The notes: generated by a model from the sequence alone, not told the origin. Shown: positions 33,236 to 44,439, numbered from the stretch's first letter. The stretch is DNA of 64,000 nucleotides from Proteles cristata cristata (GCA_017311185.1 JAESUZ010001071.1:992001-1056000); one strand, 5' to 3'. Made by a program: numbers and translations.

Positions 33236-34339
33236 CTTCTTTCATTCTTGCTGTATAATTTCCTTCCTCATGTTTAATTCTGTCTTACAAAGAAGATATT
33301 GTTTCTCTCAACTTTTCCTCTTCCAATGATTCTTCTATCTCTTTAGTTGGCTTATTTATAAAATTTTAATTTAGAATAGTTTGAATCAACGTATAGGAAA
33401 CACAACAAAACACATTTAAAAATCAGGGCTCCTTACAGTGAAGAGAGAAGGAGAGCACAGAATGTAACTCTGCAAGCCAAAAGGCCTCCACTATCTCTAT
33501 AGGTGAACCTCAAGAATTTTGAGTTTCCTAGCAGTCAAGGTGAAAGGGGAGAAAAGTACACACACCTACTCTTGTCAAAGGTAGCAAAGCCTACCAGATC
33601 CTCTGAAAAAAGTATTTATTAATTTGTATAGAGCCCCCTGCAGGAGACACTGAGCAGTACCCACCATATTCCTCTGCCAATACTGACTTTCCCCAGGCTG
33701 TTTTAAGTAGAGCCCCGTAATGAAAGCCAAAGACAGCACATCAAAGCATGATTCCATGAAAGTGACTCTGGAAGACTACAAACTTGTAATAAATGTTCTC
33801 AGTTAAGTCCCTTCTTAAATGTTCTTATGTACGTCAGGCTTCCCACCCAGCCCACTGCTCTAATTCTGAAGGACAAAACGTCTTGCAATAGCACAAATAT
33901 TCCAGGGGCTCCTTTCACATCCAAGTTCAGCCTCTCAGATGGAAAAAGAGATGCAAGCCACAAGTTGCCCTACTACTAACTCAGCACTTCTAGTGATACC
34001 CAACACACTGTCAGGTTTCTTCCATTTCCCCTGAAGCAGCAGCTACAGCTCAAGTCGCTGGGCTCAAGTCCTCTGGCAAGACCTGTGACTTGGGAAGAAG
34101 AATCATGGCACTTGCCATTGCCTAATACTTCAGCTCTCCAATGACTGTCCACAGTATGTCTCGATTTTTCTGTCAAAAGACCCCTGAGAGCTGAGGAGAG
34201 AGCATAGGGAATTTGAGAGATGTTGAGGCACAGCCCTGCACAACCCTGATAAATACAAAATCTTTCATGTTTTCTTTCTCAACTCATGGGAATTTTGTGT
34301 TAACCTTATTACCTTTTTCTTTTTCCCCAACATGGTTGT
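33236..34339. other. Unassigned stretch after the L1 stack
   Basis: Starts where the A-rich tail of L1-C ends. No L1-A remainder, no recognised repeat and no supported exon; frames such as 33976-34176 (minus) show no domain. Confidence 0.4.
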
Positions 34340-35560
34340 GCCACTTTATTTATTTTTTTAAATGTTTTTAATTTTGAAACAAAAGTTGCAAGTACACTCC
34401 AAAGGAGTTTTAGCCGGATTTGTCTGAGAGCAAATTACCAACCCAGTGCTCCATTATCCTCTATAAGCAAGGACATTCTCCTATGTGACAATACAACCAC
34501 CAAAATAAGAAAAGTAATGCCAATGAGAGCATCATCGTTCTAGCTATGTCTTCATAATAAAAAGATCCAGTTCAAAATCATACATTGCATTTAATTGTTA
34601 ATTAAATTGTTTGTTCTGTTTTTAGTCTTCTACAGTCTGAAATAGCTCCTCAGTCTTTATTTGATTTCCATGACTTTGACACAATTGAAGACTACGCACC
34701 AGTTATTTTGCAGAGTGTCCTCAGGTTGGGTGGCTCGATCTTCATGCGCCTTTGGCAGGAACATCACCAAGTGAGGCTGTGCTCTCCTCAATGAATCCCT
34801 TTGGGACGCGCAGGATTTCCATTTTTCTAGTAACCAACGATGTTTTATCTTCCCTTTGCTCCCTTAATTCAGGTAATTCAGGTGGTTTCTGCCTGGCATC
34901 TCCACTGTTAAGTTACTCTTTCTCACTGTGCAGTTAGTAAGTATTTGGTGGGGAGATGCCGTGCAACCATGTGCTTTCAATGTATTCATTTACTTATGTA
35001 CATGAGGATGGGCTCAGGATTCCCTGTTGTATCCAACAGGTTCTAATCTGTTACAATCTTTGTTTTTATGCTCAAATTGTCCCTAATTTGGTCAGTGGGA
35101 CCCTATGCATGCCAGCTTCTGTGTTTTTTAAATTTTTTTTTTTCAGTATTTCCTGGCTCACCAATACCAGTAGATGTCCCAAGCTCATCCTGTGCCTTCT
35201 CTGTCCGAGTTCTGGCTTCAGCCATTTCTATCAAAGGGGCTTGATTCCTTTTAGTGGAGAACGGTAATTAGAAGGTAAGATTTGGGGTCATGGTGCACTC
35301 TATGCACCTGTCATATGGAGGGGTTGCATATGACCCTGTCAGTGGACCCAGGGGTTAGGGAACGTATGTGTGCACAGGTGTGCACATGCACACATTTACA
35401 TCCATATTTCCTATATTATCCATAAATAGTGAAATGCGTGTTCATACGTTTATACCTCCAGTTCCGATCTAACACCACCGGGTTTATTTTCCCTTCTCAT
35501 GTTTGTAATTCTCTTCTCTGACAGGCAGTAACCTGGATCCCAGTGTCTTTGATATATTTA
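34340..35560 (-). mobile_element. Ancient L1M (L1MC/L1ME-like) 3' UTR, antisense
   Basis: Collinear on the plus strand with the reverse complement of old L1M 3' UTRs: 'caaaatcatacattgcattt', 'aatagctcctcagtctttat', 'ccatgactttgacacaattg', 'ccagttattttgcagagtgt', 'gttaagttactctttctcac', 'ttttagtggagaacggtaat' and 'cctccagttccgatctaaca' with 'ccaccgggtttattttccc'. Long, diverged, non-coding. Confidence 0.65.
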
Positions 35561-36785
35561 CTCATTTGGTCAGTTCCCTGTGTATAACCAGCCTCCCAGC
35601 TCTGACATTAGCCTCTTGGCTGTACCAATGCCTCAGCCTTGCTCCCCCTGCTCAGGCTTTGTGTGGGACTCTGGAGGTGGTGAGGAAGTTGGTTCCCCTC
35701 CAACTCTGCCCAGGAGGAGACAGGAACTGTATGTCAAGGGGCAGGAGTCTCTCTGCCATAACAGGGAAGGTGCTCCCCCAAAAGAGGGGGGCCTTTTGTG
35801 ATGCCATATATTGGCCTCATGAAGTCTGCTTACCTCTCACTGGCAGATGGAATGTCGTAAAAGGTTTGAAGCAGAGACTTGAACAGCAGGAATGGTGTGA
35901 AAGTGGAAAATCCAGAAAGGAGATATAAAGGAACGACAGGAGAGGGTGTCAGGAAGAAGAGAAAGAAAGGAAGCAGGAAAGAGAGGCTTAGAAAGGGCGA
36001 CAGGAAGGAAAACGCATATAACATGTTTGAGTGGGGAGAGAAAAGAAGATAAACTGTTGACTGACACCACCCTCCTAAAGCTGTCCCCTGAGGGCCTGGC
36101 CGACAGACCAGTCTCTTGCAAGCTCTCAGCCACCAACTCTGGTGTGCATTAAATTAAGGGAACAGAGGTATTTCCGTCTTTAAGTTACCATCTCTGAGGC
36201 CACAAATCCAACATCCTCCAGAAACTGAGGCACTTATAGTCTCCTGATACTCCCAAGGATTTTTCCAGCGCTTCCCAAGTGAATCTAGTCCACCTCCACA
36301 GAGCAAGGTGATGCTTCGTCACCAGTTCAACCATCTCATTCCCCATGAGTGAATCCTGAAATCCGAAATGAATGCCTTCGAGTCTTAGGGAACGAAAAGA
36401 GCTACATCCTTTTATGGTCATGGAGGAGTAGTGAGCTCCCTGACTTAACCCCCCTCACCTGTTGGCCCTGTCTGCAGCATTGGTCAGGGCTGCAAACACA
36501 TGTCTCCACCCCCCTCCCACCTCCTCCTACTCCAGTCTGGTGTCCACTGCTAGCCCCCACTGCACGGTTCCCATCCAGGGGCCAGGGACCTCCTTTCCCA
36601 ACTAAGACACCCTTCAGTCCTATCTGAATGACCTCTTTGTTGCATTTGTCCCTGTTGCTAGCCCTCCTCTTCTTGAAATTCCATTCCCTTGCTTCAAATC
36701 CCTCTACCAGCTTGCCATGTCTAAATGCCTGGCTCCTCAAAGCCTGGTTTTGACCCCAGCCACACTTCAACTCGAACCTTAAAAC
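35561..36785. other. Unassigned GC-richer stretch before L1-D
   Basis: Frames at 35566-35928, 36349-36627 and 36402-36827 (minus) overlap one another and show no family resemblance or splice context. The part at 35930-36010 is purine-rich. Its left part may still belong to the old L1M UTR. Confidence 0.4.
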
Positions 36786-36809
36786 CTCAGAAAAGTTCAG
36801 AGAGGAGCT

Positions 36810-36818
36810 AAGATGGCC
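36810..36818 (+). promoter_or_regulatory. YY1-like site at the L1-D 5' end
   Basis: 'aagatggcc' lies 12-20 bases from the first base of L1-D, equivalent to the site in L1-C and in human L1. One change from the best YY1 core. Confidence 0.5.
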
Positions 36819-37297
36819 GAACAGCAAGGAAGTCTTTTTTTCTGTCTCACGTACATGAAATACAGCCAGATCAACACCAAACCATCCTGCACACCTAGAA
36901 AACTGATTTGAGGATTAACACAACAATCTGCACAACATGAACCACAGAACTCGGCGGGTATGTGGCACGGAGAGGTGAACTGCGGGAGAGAGGAGACGCG
37001 GAGGGCAAGGAGCTGTTTTTGCTCGTGGAGAGAGGCCAGAGACGTGGATGGGGGAGAGTACGGGAAAGGCACCCTCAAAAAGCAGCTGGAGACAAAGTGG
37101 GGAAAAAAAAAAAAAAAAGGTGGAAGCAGCCGCAGGGACTGAACTAAATAAAAAGGGAGAAAGGAAAGGCTCTAAATTCCATTAAGACACTATAAACAGA
37201 GGGAGCACCAAGGCTCAAACTCTGCAGGTCAAATACCTGTGGTGCTCTGGTGGCAAGAGCGAATTCCCAGAAGAGTGGGTCCTGGAGGTCGTCAGGC

Positions 37298-37348
37298 CAC
37301 GTGAGATTTTCCACAATGCTGGAAACGTTGCTGCTACACAATCACGTG
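37298..37348. promoter_or_regulatory. Two CACGTG E-boxes in the L1-D 5' UTR
   Basis: Palindromic CACGTG occurs at 37298-37303 and 37343-37348, 45 bp apart, within the GC-rich part of the 5' UTR. This is a USF/MYC-type E-box core. Motif evidence only. Confidence 0.35.
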
Positions 37349-37725
37349 AAATTCTTCTGGGGCAGGCTGGCACCCAGAAGTCTCTGGACATTGGCAGCAG
37401 CAAGGTCTTGCTAGCATTCCTGGGGGCAGCCCGCACCCGGCCACTGCTCGGTGAGACCCTCCCCCAGAGAATCTGAGCAGGTCAAAGTCTCAGTCCCTCC
37501 GAAGTGAGGCGTCGGGAAATACAGCCACATCTCAGATACAACTCAGGAGCGAGGTGCCACCTGGCAGCCTGGTGGCGTGCTTACAGATAGTGCAGAAGCT
37601 GGGAGTGGACTGAAACTGAGGACAAAAGACTGGTGCGCGATTCCTTGTCGGGGATTACTGGTCAGGGAGAGCACCGACTGCTGATAGTAGCCTGGACACC
37701 CGGGCAACGCCAGTTTCACTCCGCC

Positions 37726-37737
37726 TGCGCATGCGCA
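37726..37737. promoter_or_regulatory. NRF1-type palindrome in the L1-D 5' UTR
   Basis: 'tgcgcatgcgca' is a perfect match to the palindromic NRF1 consensus YGCGCAYGCGCR. It retains its CpGs in an old element where CpGs usually decay. NRF1 sites are typical of TATA-less CpG promoters, so this may be a native L1 promoter element. Confidence 0.55.
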
Positions 37738-37783
37738 CACACACCTTCAGGCGCCGCAAGAATCCACCCCAGTAAGCTAAAAC

Positions 37784-37798
37784 AGCGCCATCTAATGG
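37784..37798 (-). promoter_or_regulatory. CTCF-like motif in the L1-D 5' UTR
   Basis: The minus strand reads 'ccattagatggcgct', matching the CTCF core CCASYAGRKGGCRSY with one mismatch (T at S). It is 46 bp downstream of the NRF1-type palindrome. Confidence 0.4.
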
Positions 37799-38279
37799 AG
37801 AATAGAGCCGTTGCACTAAACCCCATCCAGCTGGGCCAACTTCACTCTTGAGGAACACCACAAATCACTTCACCTGCTTAATTAGGTGGGCCTGTAATTA
37901 ATTCAGGGACTATAAAGTGCTTCATAGTTTGACTTCTAGGGAAAAACGATGTAACATCAATCACATTTCAGTCTGTTCGCTGGCCCATCTATTCAATTTT
38001 CTTTTTTTCCTTTTTTATTGTTTCTTTTTCATTTATTTTCCTTTACTTGAATACAGAAAGATAATAAAAATTATTTTTATTTTCAATTTTTATTAAAAAT
38101 ATTTCCTTTATTTTATTTTTTTACTAAGTTATTTACTTTTTTGTAATTTTTTCAAATTCTATTTTGTTTTCATCATTTCAAGTCACCCTGTTTTATCGTA
38201 TTCATTTTCCCAAAATTTCAAACTTGTTTTGTTTGTATTTGTTTTATTTTTTTTCCTTTCCTTTATTTTTTTCCTTTTT

Positions 38280-38970
38280 TTTCTCTGATTGACCAAGCTC
38301 CTTTCAATAACCAGACCAAAACACACCTAGAACCTACCTACCATCACTTTTTTGATTTTGTGTGTGTGTGTCTTGTTTTTAACTAGTTAGTTTTAATATT
38401 TCCCCCTTTTTTATCTAATCAATCAAGCTCCTTTCACACCTGGGATCTAGCATCATTTATTTGATTTTGTGTGTATGTGGTGTTTTTAATTTTTTAATTT
38501 TAATATTTTCCCCTTTTTCTTCTAACCAATCAAGCTCCTTTCAATAACCAAACCAAAACACACCTAGGATATAGCATCATTTAGTTAGATTGTGTGTGTG
38601 TTTAATTTTTTAATTTAAAAATTTCCCCCTTTTTCTACAATCAACCAAGCTCTTCTCATAACCAGACAAAACACACCTAGAATCTAGCATCATTTATTTG
38701 ATTTTGTGTGGGTATGTTGTTTTTTAATGTTTTAATTTTAATTTTTTCCCATTTCTTCTCTAGTCAATCAAGCTCCCTTCAATAACCAGGCCAAAATACA
38801 CCTAGGATCTAGCATCATTTATTTGATTTTTTGTGTGTGGATGTGTTATTTTTAATTTTTTAATTGTACTTTTTTTCTCTTTTTTCTCTAATCAGTCAAG
38901 CTTCTTTCAATAACCAGACCACAGAACACCTAGGAACTAGCATCATTTATTTTTCTCTGTGTGTGTTGTT
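38280..38970 (+). repeat. Six-copy tandem repeat (107-130 bp units) in the L1-D 5' UTR
   Basis: Each unit contains 'atcaatcaagctcctttc' or a close variant, 'aataaccagaccaaaaca', 'cacctaggatctagcatc', 'atttatttgattttgtgtgt' and a T-rich spacer ending 'ttttccccctttttct'. The AAGCTC/AAGCTT anchor ends at 38300, 38430, 38537, 38652, 38775 and 38903, giving periods of 130, 107, 115, 123 and 128. Copy 2 lacks the 'aataaccagaccaaaac' block. The last copy is followed by a SINE. It lies directly upstream of ORF1. Confidence 0.93.
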
Positions 38971-38981
38971 TTCAATTTTTA

Positions 38982-39187
38982 AAAAAATTTTTAATGTTTA
39001 CTTATTATTGAGACAGAAACAGAGCATGAGTGGGGGAGGGTCAAAGAGAGAGGGAGACAGAATCCAAAGCAAGTTCCAGGCTCTGAGCTGTCAGCACAGA
39101 GCCCGATGCGGGGCTCAAACCCACAAACTGAGATAATGACCTGAGCTGAAGTCAGATGCTTAACCGACTGAGCCACCCAGGTACCCC
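38982..39187 (-). mobile_element. Feline SINE, antisense, in the L1-D 5' UTR
   Basis: T-rich tail, 'gagacagaaacagagcatga', 'ctgagctgtcagcacagagc', 'gctcaaacccacaaactgag' and terminal 'gagccacccaggtacccc'. Target-site duplication 'tcaattttta' (38972-38981) and 'tcaatttttt' (39188-39197). Younger than L1-D. Confidence 0.95.
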
Positions 39188-39240
39188 TCAATTTTTTAGT
39201 TAAAATTTTTTATCTTATTTATTCCTTTCCTTCCTTCAAA

Positions 39241-40121
39241 ATGATGAAATGAAGGAATTCACCCCAAAGGAAAAAGAAGAGTCAACAAGGTACTTAACCA
39301 ACAGAGATACAAGCAAGATGTCTGAACTAGAATATAGAATCACGATGATAAGAATAGTAGCTGGGGTCGAAAATAGATGGGAATCCCTCTCTATGGAGAT
39401 AAAAGAAGTAAAAAGTAGTCAGGATGAAATAAAAAATGCTATAACTAAGCTGCAATCCTAAACGGATGCCACTGCATCAAAGACAGATCAGGCAGAGCAG
39501 CAAATCAGCAATATAGAGGACAAACTTAAGGAGAATAATGAAGCAGAAGAAAAGAGGGAGAGTAAAACAAAAGAGCACAATTTAAGAATAAGAGAAATCA
39601 GTAACTCACTAAAAAGGAAGAACATCAGAATCATAGCGGTCCCAGAAGATGAGAAAAATAGGGGTAGAAGGGTTATGTGAGCAAATCATAGCAGAAAACT
39701 TTCCTAAGCTGGAGAAAGACACAGAAATCAAAATCCAGGAAGCACAGAGGACTCCTACAAGATTCAACAAAAATAGACTATCAACAAGGCATATCATAGT
39801 CAAATTCACAAAATACTCAGGCAAGGAAAGAATTATGAAAGCAACAAGGGGGAAAAAATCCTTGACCTACAAAGGAAGACAGATCAGGTTTGCAGCAGAC
39901 CTATCCACAGAAACCTGGCAGGCCAGAAAGGAGTGGCAGGATATAGTCAATGTGCTGAATTAGAAAAATACGCAGCCAAGAATTCTTTATCCAGCAAGGC
40001 TGTCATTCAAAATAGAAGGCGAGGTAAAAAGTTTCCCAGACAGACAAAAATTAAAGGAGTTCATGACCACTAAACCAGCCCTTCAAGAAATTTTAAGGTG
40101 GGCGGGGGGAGGGACTCTCTA
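39241..40121 (+). pseudogene. L1-D ORF1, decayed
   Basis: Opens with 'MKEFTPKEKEESTRYLTNR' and a helical, charged coiled-coil-like segment, then a stop at 39459. A later open piece (39649-39963) contains 'KIQEAQRTPTRFNKNRLS', 'HIIVKFTKYSGKERIMKA' and 'FAADLSTETWQARKEWQD', typical of the ORF1p RRM/C-terminal part. A G-rich insertion-like run ('aggtgggcggggggaggg') lies near the 3' end. ORF1p would be the L1 RNA chaperone; it is not encoded intact. Confidence 0.88.
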
Positions 40122-40189
40122 AGGGGAGAAAAGATGGGGGAAAAAAAAAAAAAGACCAAAAACAACAAAGACTAGAAAGAGCCAGTAAA

Positions 40190-43100
40190 CACCACCAGAA
40201 ACTCCAAATCTACAAGAAACATAAAGGCAATAAACTCATATCATTTAATACTCACTCTAAATGTCTATGGACTAAATGCTCCAATCGAAAGACATTAGGT
40301 AACAGAATGGATAAGAAAACAAGACCCATCTATATGCTGTTTACAAGAGACCCACTTTAGACCTAAAGACACCTTCAGATTGAAAGTAAAGGGATGAGGA
40401 ACCATCTATCATGCTAATGGTCACCAAAAGACAGTGGAGAAGCCATTCTTATATCAGACAATCTAGACATTAAAATAAAAACTGTAACAAGAGATGAAGA
40501 AAGGAATTACATTATAATTAAGGGGTCTATCCACCAAGAAGACATAACAATGGTAAACATTTATGCTCCAAATGTGGCAGCACCCAAATATATAAATCAA
40601 TTAACCACAAATATAAAGAAACTCATTGATAATAATGCCATGATAGTAGAGGACTTCAACACCCCACTTACAGCAATGGACAGATCATCTAAACAGAAAA
40701 TTAACAAGAAAACCATGGCTCTGAATGACACACTGGACCAGATGGACTTAACAGATATATTCAGAACATTTTATCCTAAAACAGCAGAATATACATTCTT
40801 CTCCAGTGCATATGGAACGTTCTCCAGAATAGACCACATACTGGGAAACAAGTCAGCCCTCAGGAAGTACAAAAAGATCGAGATCATATCATGCATATTT
40901 TCAGACCACATCGCTATGAAACTCGAAAACAACCACAAGAAAAAATTTGGAAAAATAACAAATGCTTGGAGACTAAAGAACACTCTACTAAAGAACGAAT
41001 GGGCTAACCAAGAAGTTAAGGAGGAAATTAAAAGGTACATGGAAGCCAATGAAAATGATAACACTGCAACCCAAAATCTCTGGGATGCAGCAAAGGTAGT
41101 CATAAGAGGGAAGTATATAGCAATCCAGGCCTTCCTAAAGAAGGAAGAAAGGTCTCAGATATACAACCTAATCTTACACCTTAAAGATCTGGAAAAAGAA
41201 CAGCAAATAAAACCCAAAGCCAGCAGAAGACAGGAAATAATAAAGATTAGAGCAGAAATCAATGCTATTGAAACCAAAAAACAGTCAAACAGATCAATGA
41301 AACAGTAGCTGGTTCTTTGAAAAAATTAATAAAATTAATAAACCACTAGCCAGTTTGATCAAAAAGAAAAAGGAAAGGACTCAAATCAATAAAATCAAGA
41401 ATGAAAGAGGAGAGATCACAACCAACACAGCAGAACTAAAAACAATAATGAAAGAACACTATGAGCAATTATATGCCAATAAAATGGGCAATATGGAAGA
41501 AATGGACAAATTCCTAGAAACATATAAACTTGAACAGACCCATAAACCAGTAAAGAAATCGAATTAGTAATCAAAAATCCCCCCAAAAACAAGAGACCAA
41601 GTTCTGACAGCTTTCCAAGGGAATTCTACCAAACACTTAAGGGAGAGTTAATACTATTCTCTTGAAGCTGGTCCAAAAAAATAGAAATGTAAGGAACACT
41701 TTCAAACTCTTTCTTTGAAGCCAGCATTACCTTGATTCCAAAACCAGACAAAGACCCCACTAAAAAAGAGAACTATAGACCAATCTCCCTGATGAACATG
41801 GTTGCAAAAATCCTCAACAAGGTATTAGCCAACCAGATTCAACAATACGTTGAAAAAATTATTCACCATAACCAAGTGGTAGGTTTTTACCTGGGATGCA
41901 GAGCTGGTTTAATACCTGCAAAACAATCAATGTGATTCATCACATCAATAAAAGAAAAGACAAAAACCACATGATCCTCTTAATAGATGCAGAGAAAGCA
42001 TTTGACAAAATATAGCATCCTTTCTTGATGAAAACCCTTAAGAAAGTAGGGATATAGAAGGATCATACCTCGAGATCATAAAAGCTATATATGAAAGACC
42101 CAACACTAATACCATCCTCAGTGGGGAAAAACTGAAAGCTTTCCCCCTAAGGTCAGGAACACGACAGGGATGTCCATCCACTCTTGCCACTGTTATTCAA
42201 CATAGCATTGGAAGTCTTAGCCTCAGCAATTAGACAACACAAAGAAATAAAAGGCATTCAAATCAGCCAGGAGGAAGTCAAACTTTCACTCTTTGCAGAT
42301 GACATGATACTCTATATGGAAAGCTCAAAATATTCCACCAAAAAGCTGCTAGGAATTCAGCAAAGTGGCAGGATATAAAATCAATGCGCAGAAATCGGTT
42401 GCATTCCTATACACCAACAATGAAGCAACAGAAAGAGAAATCAAGTAATCGATCCCATTTACAGTTACACCAAAAACCATAAAATACCTAGGAATAAACA
42501 TAACCAAAAAGGTAAAAAATCTATACACTGAAAACTATAAAAAGCTTTGAAGGAAATTGAAGAAGACACCAAAAAATGGAAAAATATTTCATGCTCCTGG
42601 ATAGGAAGAACAAATATTGTTAAAATTTCAATAATACCCAAAGCAATCTACATATTCAATGCAATCCCTGTCAAAATAACACCAGCATTCTTCACAGAGC
42701 TAGAACAAACAATCCTAAAATTTGTATGGAACCAGAGATGACCCCAAATAGCCAAAGCAATCTTGAGAAAGAAAACCAAAGCAGGAGGCATCACAATCCC
42801 AGACTTTAAGTTGTATTACAAAGCTGTGATTATCAAGACACTATGGTACTGGCATAAGGACAGACACTCAGATTAATGGAACAGAATACAGAACCCAGAA
42901 ATGGACCCACAGATGTATGGCCAACTCATTTTTTACAAAGCAGGAAAGAATATTCAATGGAGTAAAGACAGTCTCTTCAACAAGTGGTGCTGGGAAAACT
43001 GGATAGCAACATGCAGAAAAATGAACCTGGATCACCTTCTTACACCATATGCAAAAAATAAACTCAAAATTGATTAAAGAGCTAAATGTAAGACAGGAAG

Positions 43101-44045
43101 CCACCAAAATCCTTGAGGAGAAAGCAGGCAGGAACCTCTGACCTTGGCCACAGCAACTTCTTACTCAACATATCTCCAGAGGCAAGAGAAACAAAAGCAA
43201 AAATGAACTGTTGGGACCTCATCAAAATAAAAAGCTGCACAGCAAAGGAAACAATCAGCAAAACTAAAACTAAAACAATCAGCAATTGATGGAATGGGAG
43301 AAGATATTTGCAAACAACATATCAGATAAAGGGTTGGTATCCAAAACCTATAAAGAACTTATCAAACTAAACATGGAAAAAACAAATAATCCAGTGAAGA
43401 AATGGGCTAAAGACATGAACAGACACTTCTCCAAAGAAGACATGCAGATGCCCAACAGACACATGAAACAGTGCTCAACATCACTCATCATCAGGGAAAT
43501 ACAAAACCACAATGAGATACCACCTCATACCAATCAGAATAGCTAAAATCAACAAGTCAGGCAACAACAGATGCTAGTGAGGATGCAGAGAAAGAGAATC
43601 TCTTTTGCACTGCTGGTGGGAATGCAAACTGATGAAGTCACTCTGGAAAACAGTATGGAGATTCCTCAAAAAACTAAAAATAGAACTACCCTATGACCCA
43701 GCAATTGCACTACTAGGTATTTATGCAAGGGATACAGGTTTGCTGTTTCAAAGGGACACATACACTCCAATATTTATAGCAGCACTATCAACAATAGCCA
43801 AAGTATGGAAAGAGCTCAAGTGTCCATCGATAGATGAATGGATAAAGATATGGTGTATATATATATATATATATATATGGTGTATATATATATATATACA
43901 CACACACACAATGGAATATTACTCAGCAATCAAAAAGAATGAAGTCTTACCATTTGCAACTAGATGGATGGAACTAGAGGGTATCATGCTAAGTGAAATT
44001 AGTCAATCAGAGAAAGACAAATATCACATGACTTCACTCATATGA
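40190..44045 (+). pseudogene. L1-D ORF2 (endonuclease-RT), decayed
   Basis: The longest open part (40550-41308, 252 codons) covers the endonuclease: 'MVNIYAPNVAAPKYINQ', the catalytic 'EDFNTPLTAMDRSSKQ' and 'FSDHIAMKLE'. Upstream, the CLQETHFRPKD motif keeps its catalytic Glu. RT blocks '[20 protein letters not shown]' and FADD (42292-42303) are visible, as is the Cys-rich '[16 protein letters not shown]'. Frames shift near 41310, 41570, 41900 and 42380 among others. A TA/CA microsatellite sits in frame near the C-terminus. Ends at TGA 44043. Confidence 0.93.
43853..43912. repeat. (TA)n/(CA)n microsatellite inside L1-D ORF2
   Basis: Two TA blocks separated by 'tggtgtatat', then 'acacacacacaca'. 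The L1 text on both sides ('gataaagatatggtg' and 'aatggaatattactcagc') is continuous, so the array grew from the native 'atatggtgtat' context. It adds about 19 codons of WCIYIYI/HTHT type and keeps the local frame. Confidence 0.9.
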
Positions 44046-44365
44046 GGACTTTAAGATGCAAAACAGATGAACATAAGGTAAGGGATGCAAAAATAATATA
44101 AAAACAAGAAGGTGAACAAAAACATATGAGACTCATAAATATGGAGAACAAACATATTTATTATGGAGGGGCTGTGGGAGGGGAATGGGCTAAATGCTTA
44201 AGGGGCATTAAGGAATCTACTCTGGAAATCATTGTTGCACTATATGCTAACTAACTTGGATATAAATTTAAAAAATTAATTTAAAAATCTCAGAAAAGTT
44301 CTATGCTCTGCACCTTTGCCCCTTCTTGTCTGAGTCTTCTCCATGTGGGTAACTCCTAGTTATCC

Positions 44366-44408
44366 TTCGAGATTCAATTCAATACTTTTCGAGATTCAAC
44401 TCAATACT
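44366..44408. repeat. 22-bp tandem duplication next to L1-D
   Basis: 'ttcgagattcaattcaatac' at 44366-44385 recurs as 'ttcgagattcaactcaatac' at 44388-44407 (one mismatch, period 22). It is host sequence 65 bp beyond the L1-D 3' target duplication. Confidence 0.9.
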
Positions 44409-44439
44409 TAAACTTCCTGAGAATAAGTAGGCAATGAAG

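Larger units (their letters stand above)
36799..44288 (+). mobile_element. L1-D: full-length L1 of a second lineage
   Basis: 7,490 bp from 'agagaggagctaagatggcc' to the A/T-rich tail 'aaatttaaaaaattaattt'. Order: GC-rich 5' UTR (36799-37870), T-rich part, six-copy tandem repeat (38280-38970), antisense SINE (38982-39187), ORF1 (about 39241-40121), ORF2 (about 40190-44045) and 3' UTR. The 5' UTR and 3' UTR are not alignable by eye with those of L1-A/B/C, and the 3' UTR is much less G-rich, so this is a different L1 lineage. Bounded by a perfect 13-bp target duplication. Both ORFs are broken. Confidence 0.95.
36786..44301. repeat. 13-bp target-site duplication flanking L1-D
   Basis: 'ctcagaaaagttc' occurs at 36786-36798 and again at 44289-44301 without mismatch, immediately outside the 5' end and A-rich 3' end of L1-D. 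It fixes the element's borders and shows that the locus has not been rearranged since insertion. Confidence 0.95.

Noticed and set aside
35566..36827. 120- and 141-codon frames as possible host exons
   Set aside because: They lie on opposite strands in purine- or pyrimidine-biased sequence, lack domains, and one runs into the L1-D 5' end.
38280..38970. CRISPR-like array
   Set aside because: Units are contiguous, diverged and variable in length without unique spacers, and sit in an L1 5' UTR of a mammal.
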